Part shown: piece after piece, positions 16,631 to 23,816 of the stretch
How positions within the stretch are numbered: position 1 is the stretch's first letter
Layout: each line of letters opens with the position of its first letter
Source: Streptosporangium roseum DSM 43021
GTDB lineage: Bacteria > Actinomycetota > Actinomycetes > Streptosporangiales > Streptosporangiaceae
Assembly (NCBI RefSeq): GCF_000024865.1
Contig: NC_013595.1
Span: forward strand, 2,852,001-2,916,000
Length of the DNA stretch: 64,000 bases
Direction of reading: 5' to 3'
Made by a program: the position numbers and the translations under genes
Notes under the pieces: generated by a model
Told to the model about the DNA's origin: nothing
Seen by the model: only the letters and a program-made list of their open reading frames with translations
Database searches by the model: none

Positions 16631-16636
16631 AGGATA
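16631..16636 (-). promoter_or_regulatory. Putative leaderless -10 element of the DUF4191 gene
   Basis: TATCCT on the minus strand is separated by 7 nt from the ATG at 16623. No ribosome-binding site is visible between them. Confidence 0.5.
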
Positions 16637-16749
16637 CAAATCCAGGGGTCAAGATATGAAAACGTGACCTGCCGCGCGCCGGTCGGCGGCGCCCGGCGGA
16701 GCGGTCCGGAGGGGCGCCGCCGGCGTCGGACGGGGCGGCGCGGGTCTCA

Positions 16750-16839
16750 TACGGTCATGAACGGCGGCGGGTGGGGCGTGGTACGGAGGCCTCGTACGGT
16801 CATGAACGGCGGCGGGTGGGGCGTGGTACGGAGGCCTCG
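16750..16839 (+). repeat. Perfect 45-bp tandem duplication
   Basis: A 45-bp unit starting TACGGTCATGAACGGCGGCG is present twice back to back (16750-16794 and 16795-16839) with no mismatch. A third copy begins with TACGG. It lies in the spacer between the GH3 gene's 3' end and the DUF4191 gene, with no credible coding. Confidence 0.9.
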
Positions 16840-16879
16840 TACGGCCGGGCCGCCGCCGGTCAGACGCGGTGCGGCGGTC

Positions 16880-19297
16880 TCACAGCGTCACGGTCGCCGC
16901 CAGGCGCCGGTCGGCGACGCTGCGGCCCGCCTCGACGGTGTAGTCGCCGGAGACGGTCCGCCAGCCCTCCTCCGTCCAGATCTGGAAGGCGCGCTCGGGC
17001 AGGTGGACCGTGGTGACCACGGTCTGGCCGGGGCCGGCGTCGACGACGTCGAAGGCGGCCAGCCGGCGGGCGGGCCGGTCGGGGTCCCGGTTCACCGCGG
17101 CGAGGTAGAACTGGACGACCTCACGTCCGGCACGCCGGCCGGTGTTGGTCACGGCCACCGTCACAGTCGTGCCGGTGACGGCGATCGTGTCGTAGGACCA
17201 GGTCGTGTAGCCCAGCCCGTGGCCGAACCAGAACGCCGGCGCGCGGCCGGCGCGCTCCCAGGCGCGGTATCCGATGAAAAGGCCCTCGTCGTAGGCGACC
17301 TCCCCGCCGGCCGGGGTCACGTTCAGGACGGGCACGTCGGACTGGCGGACCGGCCAGGTGGTGGGCAGCCGGCCGCCGGGCTCGGCGTCGCCGAACAGCA
17401 CGTCGGCCAGCGCGTCACCGGCCTCCTGGCCCGGGAACCAGGTCAGCAGGACCGCGGCGACCTGCTCCAGCCACGGCATCTCCACCGGTGATCCGGCGTT
17501 GACCACCACGACCGTGCGCGGGTTGACTCCGGCGACCCTGGCGATCAGCTCGTCCTGGCGGCCGGGCAGGGCCAGGCCGATGCGGTCGAAGCCCTCGCTC
17601 TCCACTTCCGGGGTGGTCGAGGCGACCACGACCGCCACGTCGGCGCCCGCGGCGACGCCCACCGCCTCGGCGATGAGCGCGTCGTCGCCGGGGGAGGGGT
17701 CGGCGTGGCCCAGGGTGAACGACACGAAGGCCATGCCGCCGAACGCTCCCGCGGGGTGCCTGACGCTCAGCTCGACGGGAGTGCCCGTGGCGAGCGTGGC
17801 GGTGATCCGGCGCTCCGGAGGGGAGAGGAACGCCGCGGCCGGGTCGCCGCCCTCGGCCGTGATCGTCCCGTCGAAGACGGTGTCCCCGTCGATTTTCACG
17901 GTGAACGCGCCGACGCCGGCGATCGAGAACTCGTGCGGGCCGCTCGCCCCGGGGGTGTAGACGGTGCGGATCTCGACGGCGGCCAGGCGGGCGGGGTCCA
18001 CGTCCGGGGGGAGCGACCCGACCCAGCGGGCCTCTGTGCCGGCCAGCGGGTGCTCGGCCAGGGTCTCGCCCGTGGCGTCCAGGAAGAGGGCGCGGGCGGG
18101 GGTGGCCAGGGGTGCGAGCCGTACCCGGGGGTCGGTGCCGATCGCGTGGCGGACCTCGACGTCCCCGCGCCCGCGCAGGCCCTCCAGGGGCGAGACGACC
18201 CGGGCGGGGAACACCTGGGCGCTGCCCCCGCCCATGACCCGGGCCTCACCGGCCGCCGACCCGATCAGCGCCACACTCCGGACAGCGCCGAGAGGCAGCA
18301 GGCCGCCCTCGTTGCGCAGCAACGTGAACGACCGGGCGGCCACCTGGCGGGCGAGCGCCGTACCGTCGATCTCCGTGCCGCCGGCGGCCGGGACGGAACC
18401 GGCGGTGGGAGAGGGGGCAGCCGGGGCGGGGCCGGGGCCGGGGGAGTCCTCCAGGGCGCCGACGCGCCGGGCGAGGCGGAGGACGCGGCGGACCTGGTCG
18501 TCGACGACCTCCTCGGCGACCCGGCCCTCGCGGACCGCCGCCTCCAGCTTCTCGCCCCAGGGGCCGGACGGCCCCGGCATGGCGACGTCGAGCCCGCCCC
18601 CGGCCGTCGCCGCCGTCGAGCGGGCGGCGGTCCAGTCGGAGACGACGCAGCCGTCGAAGCCCCACTCGTCCTTCAGCAGGTCCCGCTGGAGTGCCCGGTG
18701 CTCGGTCATCGTGGTCCCGTTGACCGAGTTGTAGGCGGCCATCATGCCCCAGGCGCCGGCCTGGACGACCCGCTCGAACGGCGCTAGGTAGACCTCGCGG
18801 AGCGCCTTCTCGCCGACCCTCACGTTCACCGTGAACCGGTCGGTCTCGAAGTCGTTGGCCACGAAGTGCTTGGGAGTGGTGCCCACCCCGCCCTCCTGGA
18901 CCCCCTCCACGTAGGCGGCGCCGAGCTCGCCGGTCAGATACGGGTCCTCGGAGAAGCACTCGAAGTGCCGGCCGCCGAGCGGGCTGCGGTGCAGGTTGAG
19001 GGTCGGGGCGAGCAGCACGTGCACGCCCTTGCGGCGCGCCTCCTGGGCGAGCAGCCGCCCGGCCTGGCGGACCAGCGCCACGTCCCAGGTCGCGGCCAGC
19101 GCGGTGGGACTGGGCAGCGCGATCGAGGGATCGGCGGAGGACCACTGCTCCCCGCGTACGCCGATCGGGCCGTCGCTCATCACCAGCCGCCTGAGCCCGA
19201 TCTCGGGGAGGGCGGGCAGCGACCACATGTCCGCGCCGGTCAGCAGGCGCACCTTGGCGCTCAGGTCAAGTCGCCCGATCAGGCTCTCGATGTCCAC
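16880..19297 (-). CDS. Glycoside hydrolase family 3 beta-glucosidase
   Basis: The 805-residue protein hydrolyses beta-linked glycosides from the non-reducing end, according to family. The N-terminal GH3 barrel contains DGPIGVRGEQW, ALAATWDVALVRQAGRLLAQEARRKGVHVLLAPTLNLHRSPLGGRHFECFSEDPYLTGELGAAYVEGVQ, and the nucleophile aspartate in GCVVSDWTAARST. A GH3 C-terminal domain follows (VALIGSAA; VVVASTTPEVESEGFDR) with an inserted PA14-like beta domain (about residues 390-530). A fibronectin III-like module closes the protein. No signal peptide is visible, so it is probably cytoplasmic. I chose the GTG at 19297, which follows GGGTGAGA, over an upstream TTG at 19315. The AT-rich region upstream probably holds its promoter. 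Confidence 0.92.
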   Translation of the reverse strand: MDIESLIGRLDLSAKVRLLTGADMWSLPALPEIGLRRLVMSDGPIGVRGEQWSSADPSIALPSPTALAATWDVALVRQAGRLLAQEARRKGVHVLLAPTLNLHRSPLGGRHFECFSEDPYLTGELGAAYVEGVQEGGVGTTPKHFVANDFETDRFTVNVRVGEKALREVYLAPFERVVQAGAWGMMAAYNSVNGTTMTEHRALQRDLLKDEWGFDGCVVSDWTAARSTAATAGGGLDVAMPGPSGPWGEKLEAAVREGRVAEEVVDDQVRRVLRLARRVGALEDSPGPGPAPAAPSPTAGSVPAAGGTEIDGTALARQVAARSFTLLRNEGGLLPLGAVRSVALIGSAAGEARVMGGGSAQVFPARVVSPLEGLRGRGDVEVRHAIGTDPRVRLAPLATPARALFLDATGETLAEHPLAGTEARWVGSLPPDVDPARLAAVEIRTVYTPGASGPHEFSIAGVGAFTVKIDGDTVFDGTITAEGGDPAAAFLSPPERRITATLATGTPVELSVRHPAGAFGGMAFVSFTLGHADPSPGDDALIAEAVGVAAGADVAVVVASTTPEVESEGFDRIGLALPGRQDELIARVAGVNPRTVVVVNAGSPVEMPWLEQVAAVLLTWFPGQEAGDALADVLFGDAEPGGRLPTTWPVRQSDVPVLNVTPAGGEVAYDEGLFIGYRAWERAGRAPAFWFGHGLGYTTWSYDTIAVTGTTVTVAVTNTGRRAGREVVQFYLAAVNRDPDRPARRLAAFDVVDAGPGQTVVTTVHLPERAFQIWTEEGWRTVSGDYTVEAGRSVADRRLAATVTL

Positions 19298-19329
19298 CGG
19301 GACAGTCTCACCCAAAAAACCGAGTGACC

Positions 19330-19365
19330 AGTAGGTATGTTTATCATAAAGTTATAAAATCCGCC
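19330..19365 (-). promoter_or_regulatory. AT-rich promoter region of the GH3 gene
   Basis: A short, strikingly AT-rich island contains the palindrome TTTATCATAAA (19340-19350). On the minus strand this supplies a TATGAT -10 hexamer (19343-19348) about 45 nt before the GH3 start codon. The palindrome could also be a repressor site. Confidence 0.5.
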
Positions 19366-19500
19366 GTAGCCCCGGTCGCGAGGCCCGCTCCGCAAGGTGC
19401 GTCTCCGAGCTCGTCTTCAACCTCTGATCTTCACATTCACCCTGGCCGGCGCTGATGGTGATCTGTCGCGCACGGTCGAGGACCGGCGGCGAGACTCGGC

Positions 19501-19662
19501 ATGGCCGGCACCCCGCATCCGGCTTTGATCGGTGCCGTCAGGACGGCTAGCCTGATCGCCGTGCTGCCGGAAGGCGGGGCCGAGGCGATCGCGTCACGCG
19601 GGAAGAGCCCCGACCGCGACGAGCTGCTCGACCACGCCGCCATGGAGTTTGGGACCGACTGA
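19501..19662 (+). CDS. Short hypothetical ORF coupled to the next gene
   Basis: An ATG at 19501 opens 53 codons ending at a TGA at 19660-19662, two nt before the ATG of the following gene. Codon use is GC-rich at third positions, and the product (MAGTPHPALIGAVRT, then LPEGGAEAIASRG) is not repetitive. It is not a recognisable protein. It could be a genuine small protein, a leader peptide, or the remnant of a longer gene in this disturbed block. Confidence 0.3.
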   Translation: MAGTPHPALIGAVRTASLIAVLPEGGAEAIASRGKSPDRDELLDHAAMEFGTD

Positions 19663-19664
19663 CG

Positions 19665-19982
19665 ATGAGCGCAGAAGAGGATTTCAAGCAGGTCGGCGCC
19701 GAGCTGGCCGACCTGGGTGTACGGATCTCCAGGATGATGGGGAGTCCCGCGCTCAAAGATCAGGAGGGGAAGGTGTTCGCGAGCCTGCAGCGCGACGGCG
19801 CGATGGTGTTCCGGCTGGTCAGGGATACTCCCGAGCATGCGGCCGCGCTCAAGCTGCCCGGGGCGTCTCTGTTCGACCCCTCGGGGCGGGGCAGGGAGAT
19901 AAAGGACTGGGTGGTCGTGCCCAACTCCTCGGCCGAGGAATGGACGGATCTGGCCGAGGTCGCCCTCAGCCGCCCACGCTGA
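19665..19982 (+). CDS. Small TfoX/YjbR-like hypothetical protein
   Basis: The 105-residue protein begins MSAEEDFKQVGAELADLGVRISRMMGSPALKDQEGKVFASLQRDGAMVFRL. A start helix, then a MxGxPxL-like loop and a strand-rich core, then GREIKDWVVVP and a C-terminal helix EEWTDLAEVALS, resemble the fold of TfoX-N/YjbR proteins, which are small alpha/beta domains of unclear function. The assignment is by general pattern only. The ribosome site is weak. Its stop codon abuts the transposase remnant on the opposite strand. Confidence 0.6.
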   Translation: MSAEEDFKQVGAELADLGVRISRMMGSPALKDQEGKVFASLQRDGAMVFRLVRDTPEHAAALKLPGASLFDPSGRGREIKDWVVVPNSSAEEWTDLAEVALSRPR

Positions 19983-19989
19983 TCAGTAG

Positions 19990-20175
19990 GCCGCTCGGGA
20001 CGGCGGATCTTCGGGATGGTGCAGCCGAGGGTCTGCTCGAACAGCCGGAAGGCATGTTCCCGATCGAATCCGCGCGGGAATGCCTGCCGGAGCCGGTCGG
20101 CGTCGGCCACCCGGGCGTCGGTGCCCGGCCACCACAGCCGGACCGGCTTCGGAGGCCGGCGGCGGCCAGGTGCGG
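19990..20175 (-). pseudogene. Remnant of a DDE transposase
   Basis: On the minus strand a stretch in one frame reads RRRPPKPVRLWWPGTDARV, then ADADRLRQAFPRGFDREHAF, then RLFEQTLGCTIPKIRRPE. These three segments match the C-terminal signature of actinomycete IS transposases (KPVWLWWxGTDA, DRxWQAFxRRFDxEHTFR, FKQTLGWTxPKLRxPE). The usual ADRW continuation and everything upstream are missing, so only about 60 codons remain and there is no intact gene. No terminal inverted repeats are visible. Confidence 0.65.
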
Positions 20176-20212
20176 GGCGAGGGTCTCCTCGGCGGGCCGG
20201 ACGGGCTGGGTG

Positions 20213-20875
20213 TCAGGGGGCGCTGGAGCGCTGGAGCGCGGCGGCCGTGCCGTCGATCAGGGTGCGGAGGCCGTGGTCGAAGGCTTCGTCCCCGAGCGAG
20301 CTGCCGCCTTCGCGGATCGCCAGGAGCAAGGTGGCGTCAGTTCCGCGCTCCAGCAGGGCGGCCACCGCCGAGAGCCGCTGTGACGGCTCGTCCGCGCTCT
20401 CTGGCCGCTCGGCCTGCTCCCGGAGGACGAAGCCGTTGATGTAGCTGGTGCAGCTCCCGATCGTGCGCAGCGCAAGTATCGGAGTGAACCCGCAGCCGAC
20501 CAGCGCGGTGAGCTCCTCGTCGAACAGCCGGATCGTCGCCGGGCTCAGCCCGGCCGCGTTGGCGACCAGGCGGGCACCGTCGCGGTGCGCGAGCAGCGAG
20601 GCCCGGTAGGCGTGAGCTCGGCGGGTGAGCCAGTCCTGCCAGCTCTGGCCTTCGCGGGGCGGGCCCATTCCGGCGGCCAGGATGATCGTGTCGGCCATGG
20701 CGTCGAGCAGTTCCTGCTTGGTGCGGATGTGCCAGTAGAGCGCCGGGGACTTCACACCCAGCTCGGTGGCGAGCCTGCGCACGGTCAGTCCGTCGAGGCC
20801 GACCTGGTCGACCAGGCGAAGCGCTGTTTCGATCAGGGTGTGCCTGCTGAGTGCCGGGCGCTTGGTCTCACTCAT
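20213..20875 (-). CDS. TetR/AcrR family transcriptional repressor
   Basis: The 220-residue protein has an N-terminal helix-turn-helix (RHTLIETALRLVDQVGLDGLTVRRLATELGVKSPALYWHIRTKQELLDAMAD). Its ligand-binding C-terminal domain resembles the tetracycline-repressor class (SWQDWLTRRAHAYRASLLAHRDGARLV). It is divergent from a DUF998 membrane protein gene. The 63-bp gap holds two identical palindromes, one overlapping this gene's -10 element, so it very likely represses both itself and the neighbour. The ATG has no Shine-Dalgarno sequence, but TAAGCT lies 8 nt upstream (leaderless). The inducer is unknown. Confidence 0.92.
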   Translation of the reverse strand: MSETKRPALSRHTLIETALRLVDQVGLDGLTVRRLATELGVKSPALYWHIRTKQELLDAMADTIILAAGMGPPREGQSWQDWLTRRAHAYRASLLAHRDGARLVANAAGLSPATIRLFDEELTALVGCGFTPILALRTIGSCTSYINGFVLREQAERPESADEPSQRLSAVAALLERGTDATLLLAIREGGSSLGDEAFDHGLRTLIDGTAAALQRSSAP

Positions 20876-20883
20876 CGATTGAC

Positions 20884-20889
20884 AGCTTA
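20884..20889 (-). promoter_or_regulatory. Putative leaderless -10 element of the tetR gene
   Basis: TAAGCT on the minus strand lies 8 nt from the ATG at 20875 and overlaps the first operator copy, so repressor bound there would block it. Confidence 0.5.
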
Positions 20890-20899
20890 GCAGTGCTAA
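20887..20899. promoter_or_regulatory. TetR operator copy 1
   Basis: TTAGCAGTGCTAA is a perfect palindrome around a central base. It is identical to copy 2, and the two centres are 28 bp apart. Confidence 0.8.
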
Positions 20900-20914
20900 G
20901 GAAACATGATGGCC

Positions 20915-20927
20915 TTAGCAGTGCTAA
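20915..20927. promoter_or_regulatory. TetR operator copy 2
   Basis: A second TTAGCAGTGCTAA ends directly before the AAGGAGGCGGAGG ribosome site of the DUF998 gene. Repressor here would block transcription and possibly ribosome loading of that gene. Confidence 0.8.
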
Positions 20928-20938
20928 GGAGGCGGAGG

Positions 20939-21634
20939 ATGCGGCTGACCAGATCCTTACTGGCATGCGGCGCTGTGGCCGGCCCGCTGTTCATCGTTCT
21001 GGTTCTGATCCAGGACTACACGCGTCCCGGCTTCGACCCCAGACGGCAGCCGCTCAGCCTGCTGAGCTTGGGCGACCTCGGCTGGATTCAGATCGCCAAC
21101 TTCGTGGTCACCGGGCTGCTGTACGTCGCGTTCGCAGTGGGGATGCGGCGCGTGCTGCATCCCGGCCGCGGTGGAACGTGGGGGCCACTGCTGATGGGCG
21201 CTTTCGGAACCGGTCTGGTCATCGCGGGGCTCTTCCGCACCGCCCCTGGGTGGGGCTATCCGCAGGGAGCGCCGGCCGGCGTGCCCACCGACGCCGGCGT
21301 GAGCTACGTGTTGCACGGCGCCGGCTTCTCTGTGGTGCTGGTCTCGCTGATCGCGGCCTGCTCCGTGTTCACCCGGCGGTTCGCCGCGCTGGGCGAACGG
21401 CGATGGGCGGCCTCGTGTGCGGTCACCGGGGTGGCCCTGCCGACGATCTACGCGCTGTCGGGCGTGCTGTCGGAGCGCGGTGAGAACTCACAACCCCTGA
21501 GCCTCCTGCTCCGCCTCGTGGCCTTGGTGGGCTGGGGGTGGGCTTCGCTCCTGGCGGTACGGCTACGCCGGGAAATCGCGGCCGCATCGGACCGGGCGGG
21601 CGGGGCGACCGGCCTGTCATCGAACGCGCGCTGA
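20939..21634 (+). CDS. DUF998 family membrane protein
   Basis: The 231-residue protein has about six membrane helices and the DUF998 pattern: helix 1 LLACGAVAGPLFIVLVLIQDYTRPGFDPRRQPLSLLSLGDLGWIQIANFVVTGLLYVAFAVGMRRVL, then GLVIAGLFRTAPGWGYP and HGAGFSVVLVSLIAACSVF. The function is unknown; small TetR-controlled members are often called membrane or transport-like proteins. The ATG at 20939 has a strong GGAGGCGGAGG just upstream, better than the longer start at 20906. Codon 7 is TTA (20957-20959), a very rare codon here that could make translation depend on a bldA-type tRNA. It was probably acquired together with the tetR gene. Confidence 0.85.
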   Translation: MRLTRSLLACGAVAGPLFIVLVLIQDYTRPGFDPRRQPLSLLSLGDLGWIQIANFVVTGLLYVAFAVGMRRVLHPGRGGTWGPLLMGAFGTGLVIAGLFRTAPGWGYPQGAPAGVPTDAGVSYVLHGAGFSVVLVSLIAACSVFTRRFAALGERRWAASCAVTGVALPTIYALSGVLSERGENSQPLSLLLRLVALVGWGWASLLAVRLRREIAAASDRAGGATGLSSNAR

Positions 21635-21863
21635 ACCCCGGGCCCCGGGACGGCAACTGCTCCGCCCGCAACGGGCGTCGGGCCTTCCGGTGCGGCATGG
21701 CTCTTCGACACCGTCGCTGTCACCGGAAGGTCACTGTACGTCGAGGGCGCTTCGCCGCATTTCCGCACCCGATCCAGGCGCACCGGCGACCGGTTCGCTC
21801 ACGGGCACTGCGAGGCGGGACGCGTCTTACTACGAGGCGGGACGCGCCTTGCGGAAAACGGAA

Positions 21864-21890
21864 GGGCCCCGCGCGGGAGGCGCGGGGCCC
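21864..21890 (-). terminator. lipA terminator
   Basis: GGGCCCCGCGC (21864-21874) pairs perfectly with GCGCGGGGCCC (21880-21890) around a 5-nt loop. On the minus strand it is followed by TTCCGTTTTCC. It begins 19 nt past the lipA stop codon. Confidence 0.8.
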
Positions 21891-21908
21891 GATGCCGGAA
21901 CGGGGAGG

Positions 21909-22838
21909 TCAGGCGTGCTGACGCGCCTCGATGGCCTGCTTGTAGAGACGTCCCGCCCGGTAGGAGGAACGGACCAGCGGGCCGGACAGGACTCCGGCGA
22001 AACCGATGGCCTCGGCCTCCTTCTGGAGCTCCACGAACTCCTCGGGCTTCACCCAGCGGTCCACCGGGTGGTGGCGCGGGGTGGGACGGAGATACTGGGT
22101 CACCGTCAGCAGGTCACAGCCGGCCTCGTGGAGGTCGCGCATGGCCTGGACGACCTCCTCGCGATCCTCGCCCATGCCGAGGATCAGGTTGGACTTGGTC
22201 ACCAGACCGGCCTCGCGGGCCTTGGTGATCACTCCCAGGGACCGCTCGTAACGGAACCCGGGGCGGATGCGCTTGAAGATCCGCGGCACGGTCTCGACGT
22301 TGTGCGCGAACACCTCGGGAGCGGCGGAGAAGACCTCCTCGAGCTGGCCCTGGTCCCCGTTGAAGTCGGGCACCAGCAGCTCGACGCCGCAGCCGGGCAG
22401 CAGCGCGTGGATCTGCCTGGCGGTCTCGGCGTACAGCCAGGCACCGCCGTCCGGCAGGTCGTCACGGGCGACCCCGGTCACGGTCGCGTAGTTGAGGCCC
22501 ATCTGCCGGACCGACTCGGCCACCCGCCGGGGCTCGTCGGTGTCGTACTCCTTGGGCTTGCCGGTGTCGATCTGGCAGAAGTCACATCGCCTGGTGCACT
22601 GGTCGCCGCCGATGAGGAAGGTGGCCTCGCGGTCCTCCCAGCACTCCGAGATGTTGGGACATCCGGCTTCCTGGCAGACGGTGTGCAGACCTTCGCGTTT
22701 GACCAGCGCCCGCAGCTCGGTGTGGTTGGGACCGGTCCTGAACTTGGTCTTGATCCACTCGGGCTTCTTCTCGATGGGGGTCTCGGCGTTGCGGACCTCC
22801 AGGCGGAGGAGCTTTCGGCCTTCCGGAGCAACGGTCAT
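21909..22838 (-). CDS. lipA: Lipoyl synthase
   Basis: LipA is a radical-SAM enzyme that inserts two sulfur atoms into octanoyl groups on E2/GcvH proteins to make lipoate. The 309-residue protein has the auxiliary cluster motif CQEAGCPNISECW and the radical-SAM motif CTRRCDFCQID. It ends with the typical GPLVRSSYRAGRLY. AAGGAGGTC precedes the ATG, so the start is secure. It lies downstream of lipB on the same strand, 272 nt apart, with a possible promoter in the gap. Its sulfur-accepting substrate, an E2 protein, is encoded 4 kb upstream. Confidence 0.97.
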   Translation of the reverse strand: MTVAPEGRKLLRLEVRNAETPIEKKPEWIKTKFRTGPNHTELRALVKREGLHTVCQEAGCPNISECWEDREATFLIGGDQCTRRCDFCQIDTGKPKEYDTDEPRRVAESVRQMGLNYATVTGVARDDLPDGGAWLYAETARQIHALLPGCGVELLVPDFNGDQGQLEEVFSAAPEVFAHNVETVPRIFKRIRPGFRYERSLGVITKAREAGLVTKSNLILGMGEDREEVVQAMRDLHEAGCDLLTVTQYLRPTPRHHPVDRWVKPEEFVELQKEAEAIGFAGVLSGPLVRSSYRAGRLYKQAIEARQHA

Positions 22839-23110
22839 GCGACCTCCTTCGTCGGTCGCGGGACCGAGGGGCTTCGTCTATTCGCTCGCTCGCTACGCTC
22901 GCTCACCGCCCCAGCTTATGTCCCGCCGGAGAATGACCACACATGCGGGGGGTGGTGGTGCAGAACCACACATGTGGGGCGTTCGTTCGGGTCCGCGCCC
23001 GCGTCGAAAAGAGGTCCCGTCGCCGGCCGGGCCGGCATGGCCGTACCGGCGCGGTGCCCCCGTGGCACCGACGCCGTACGGCGTGCCGTCCCGGCCGCCC
23101 GCGCGGGGGC

Positions 23111-23788
23111 TCAGCGCCGGAAGAGCTCCTCCTCGGGGAGCTCGAAGGCCCGTGCGCCGAGCGCCTCGGCCAGATGCTTCTCGGCGTACGGCATGACCTC
23201 GTCGACCACGATCCTGCGGCCGGTCTCGGCCGACAGCGAGGAGACCCCGGCGTCGCTGATCCCGCACGGGACGATCCGGTTGTACCAGCTCGGGTCGTTG
23301 GAGCAGTTGAGCGCGAACCCGTGCATGGTGACACCCCCCGCGACCCTGATCCCGATCGCGCCGACCTTCCGGTCGGGCAGGCCGTGCGAGGGGTCCCCGG
23401 CCACCCAGACGCCGCTGCGCCCCTCCACCCGGCCGGCCTGTACTCCGAAGTCGGCGCAGATGTGGATGAGCGTCTCCTCCAGGAGCCGGACGTAGGAGAT
23501 CACATCCAGCGGCTCACCGAGCCTGACGATCGGATAGCCCACGAGCTGGCCGGGACCGTGCCAGGTGATCCGGCCGCCCCGGTCCACGTCGATGACCGGG
23601 GTGCCGTCGGAGGGCCGTTCGTTCGGGGCGGTGCGTTTGCCGGCCGTGTAGACCGGCGCGTGTTCGAGCATCAGGCAGGTGTCGGGAATCTCGCCGGCCA
23701 CCCGGCGGGCATGGATCCGCCGCTGAAGATCCCATGCCTGCTCGTAGGGGAAGTCAACGCCAAGACGGACTATCGCCAGGTCACTCAC
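23111..23788 (-). CDS. lipB: Lipoyl(octanoyl) transferase
   Basis: LipB moves octanoate from acyl carrier protein onto lipoyl domains, the step before LipA. The 225-residue protein has the conserved RGGRITWHGPGQLVGYPI segment, a catalytic lysine K141 (DRKVGAIGIRV) and cysteine C175 (RIVPCGIS). Length is normal. The GTG start at 23788 has no Shine-Dalgarno sequence, but a TACTCT -10 hexamer lies 6 nt before it, so a leaderless transcript is likely. The peptidase E gene ends 28 nt upstream. Confidence 0.96.
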   Translation of the reverse strand: MSDLAIVRLGVDFPYEQAWDLQRRIHARRVAGEIPDTCLMLEHAPVYTAGKRTAPNERPSDGTPVIDVDRGGRITWHGPGQLVGYPIVRLGEPLDVISYVRLLEETLIHICADFGVQAGRVEGRSGVWVAGDPSHGLPDRKVGAIGIRVAGGVTMHGFALNCSNDPSWYNRIVPCGISDAGVSSLSAETGRRIVVDEVMPYAEKHLAEALGARAFELPEEELFRR

Positions 23789-23794
23789 GTATCA

Positions 23795-23800
23795 AGAGTA
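23795..23800 (-). promoter_or_regulatory. Putative leaderless -10 element of lipB
   Basis: TACTCT on the minus strand lies 6 nt from the GTG at 23788, between the peptidase E stop codon and lipB. Confidence 0.5.
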
Positions 23801-23816
23801 GTTGACCCGTTCGTGG

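Noticed and set aside
22840..23110. Possible regulatory element with repeated CCACACATG upstream of lipA
   Set aside because: The two copies are short and unevenly placed, and neither forms a convincing operator; I could not tie it to a known regulator.
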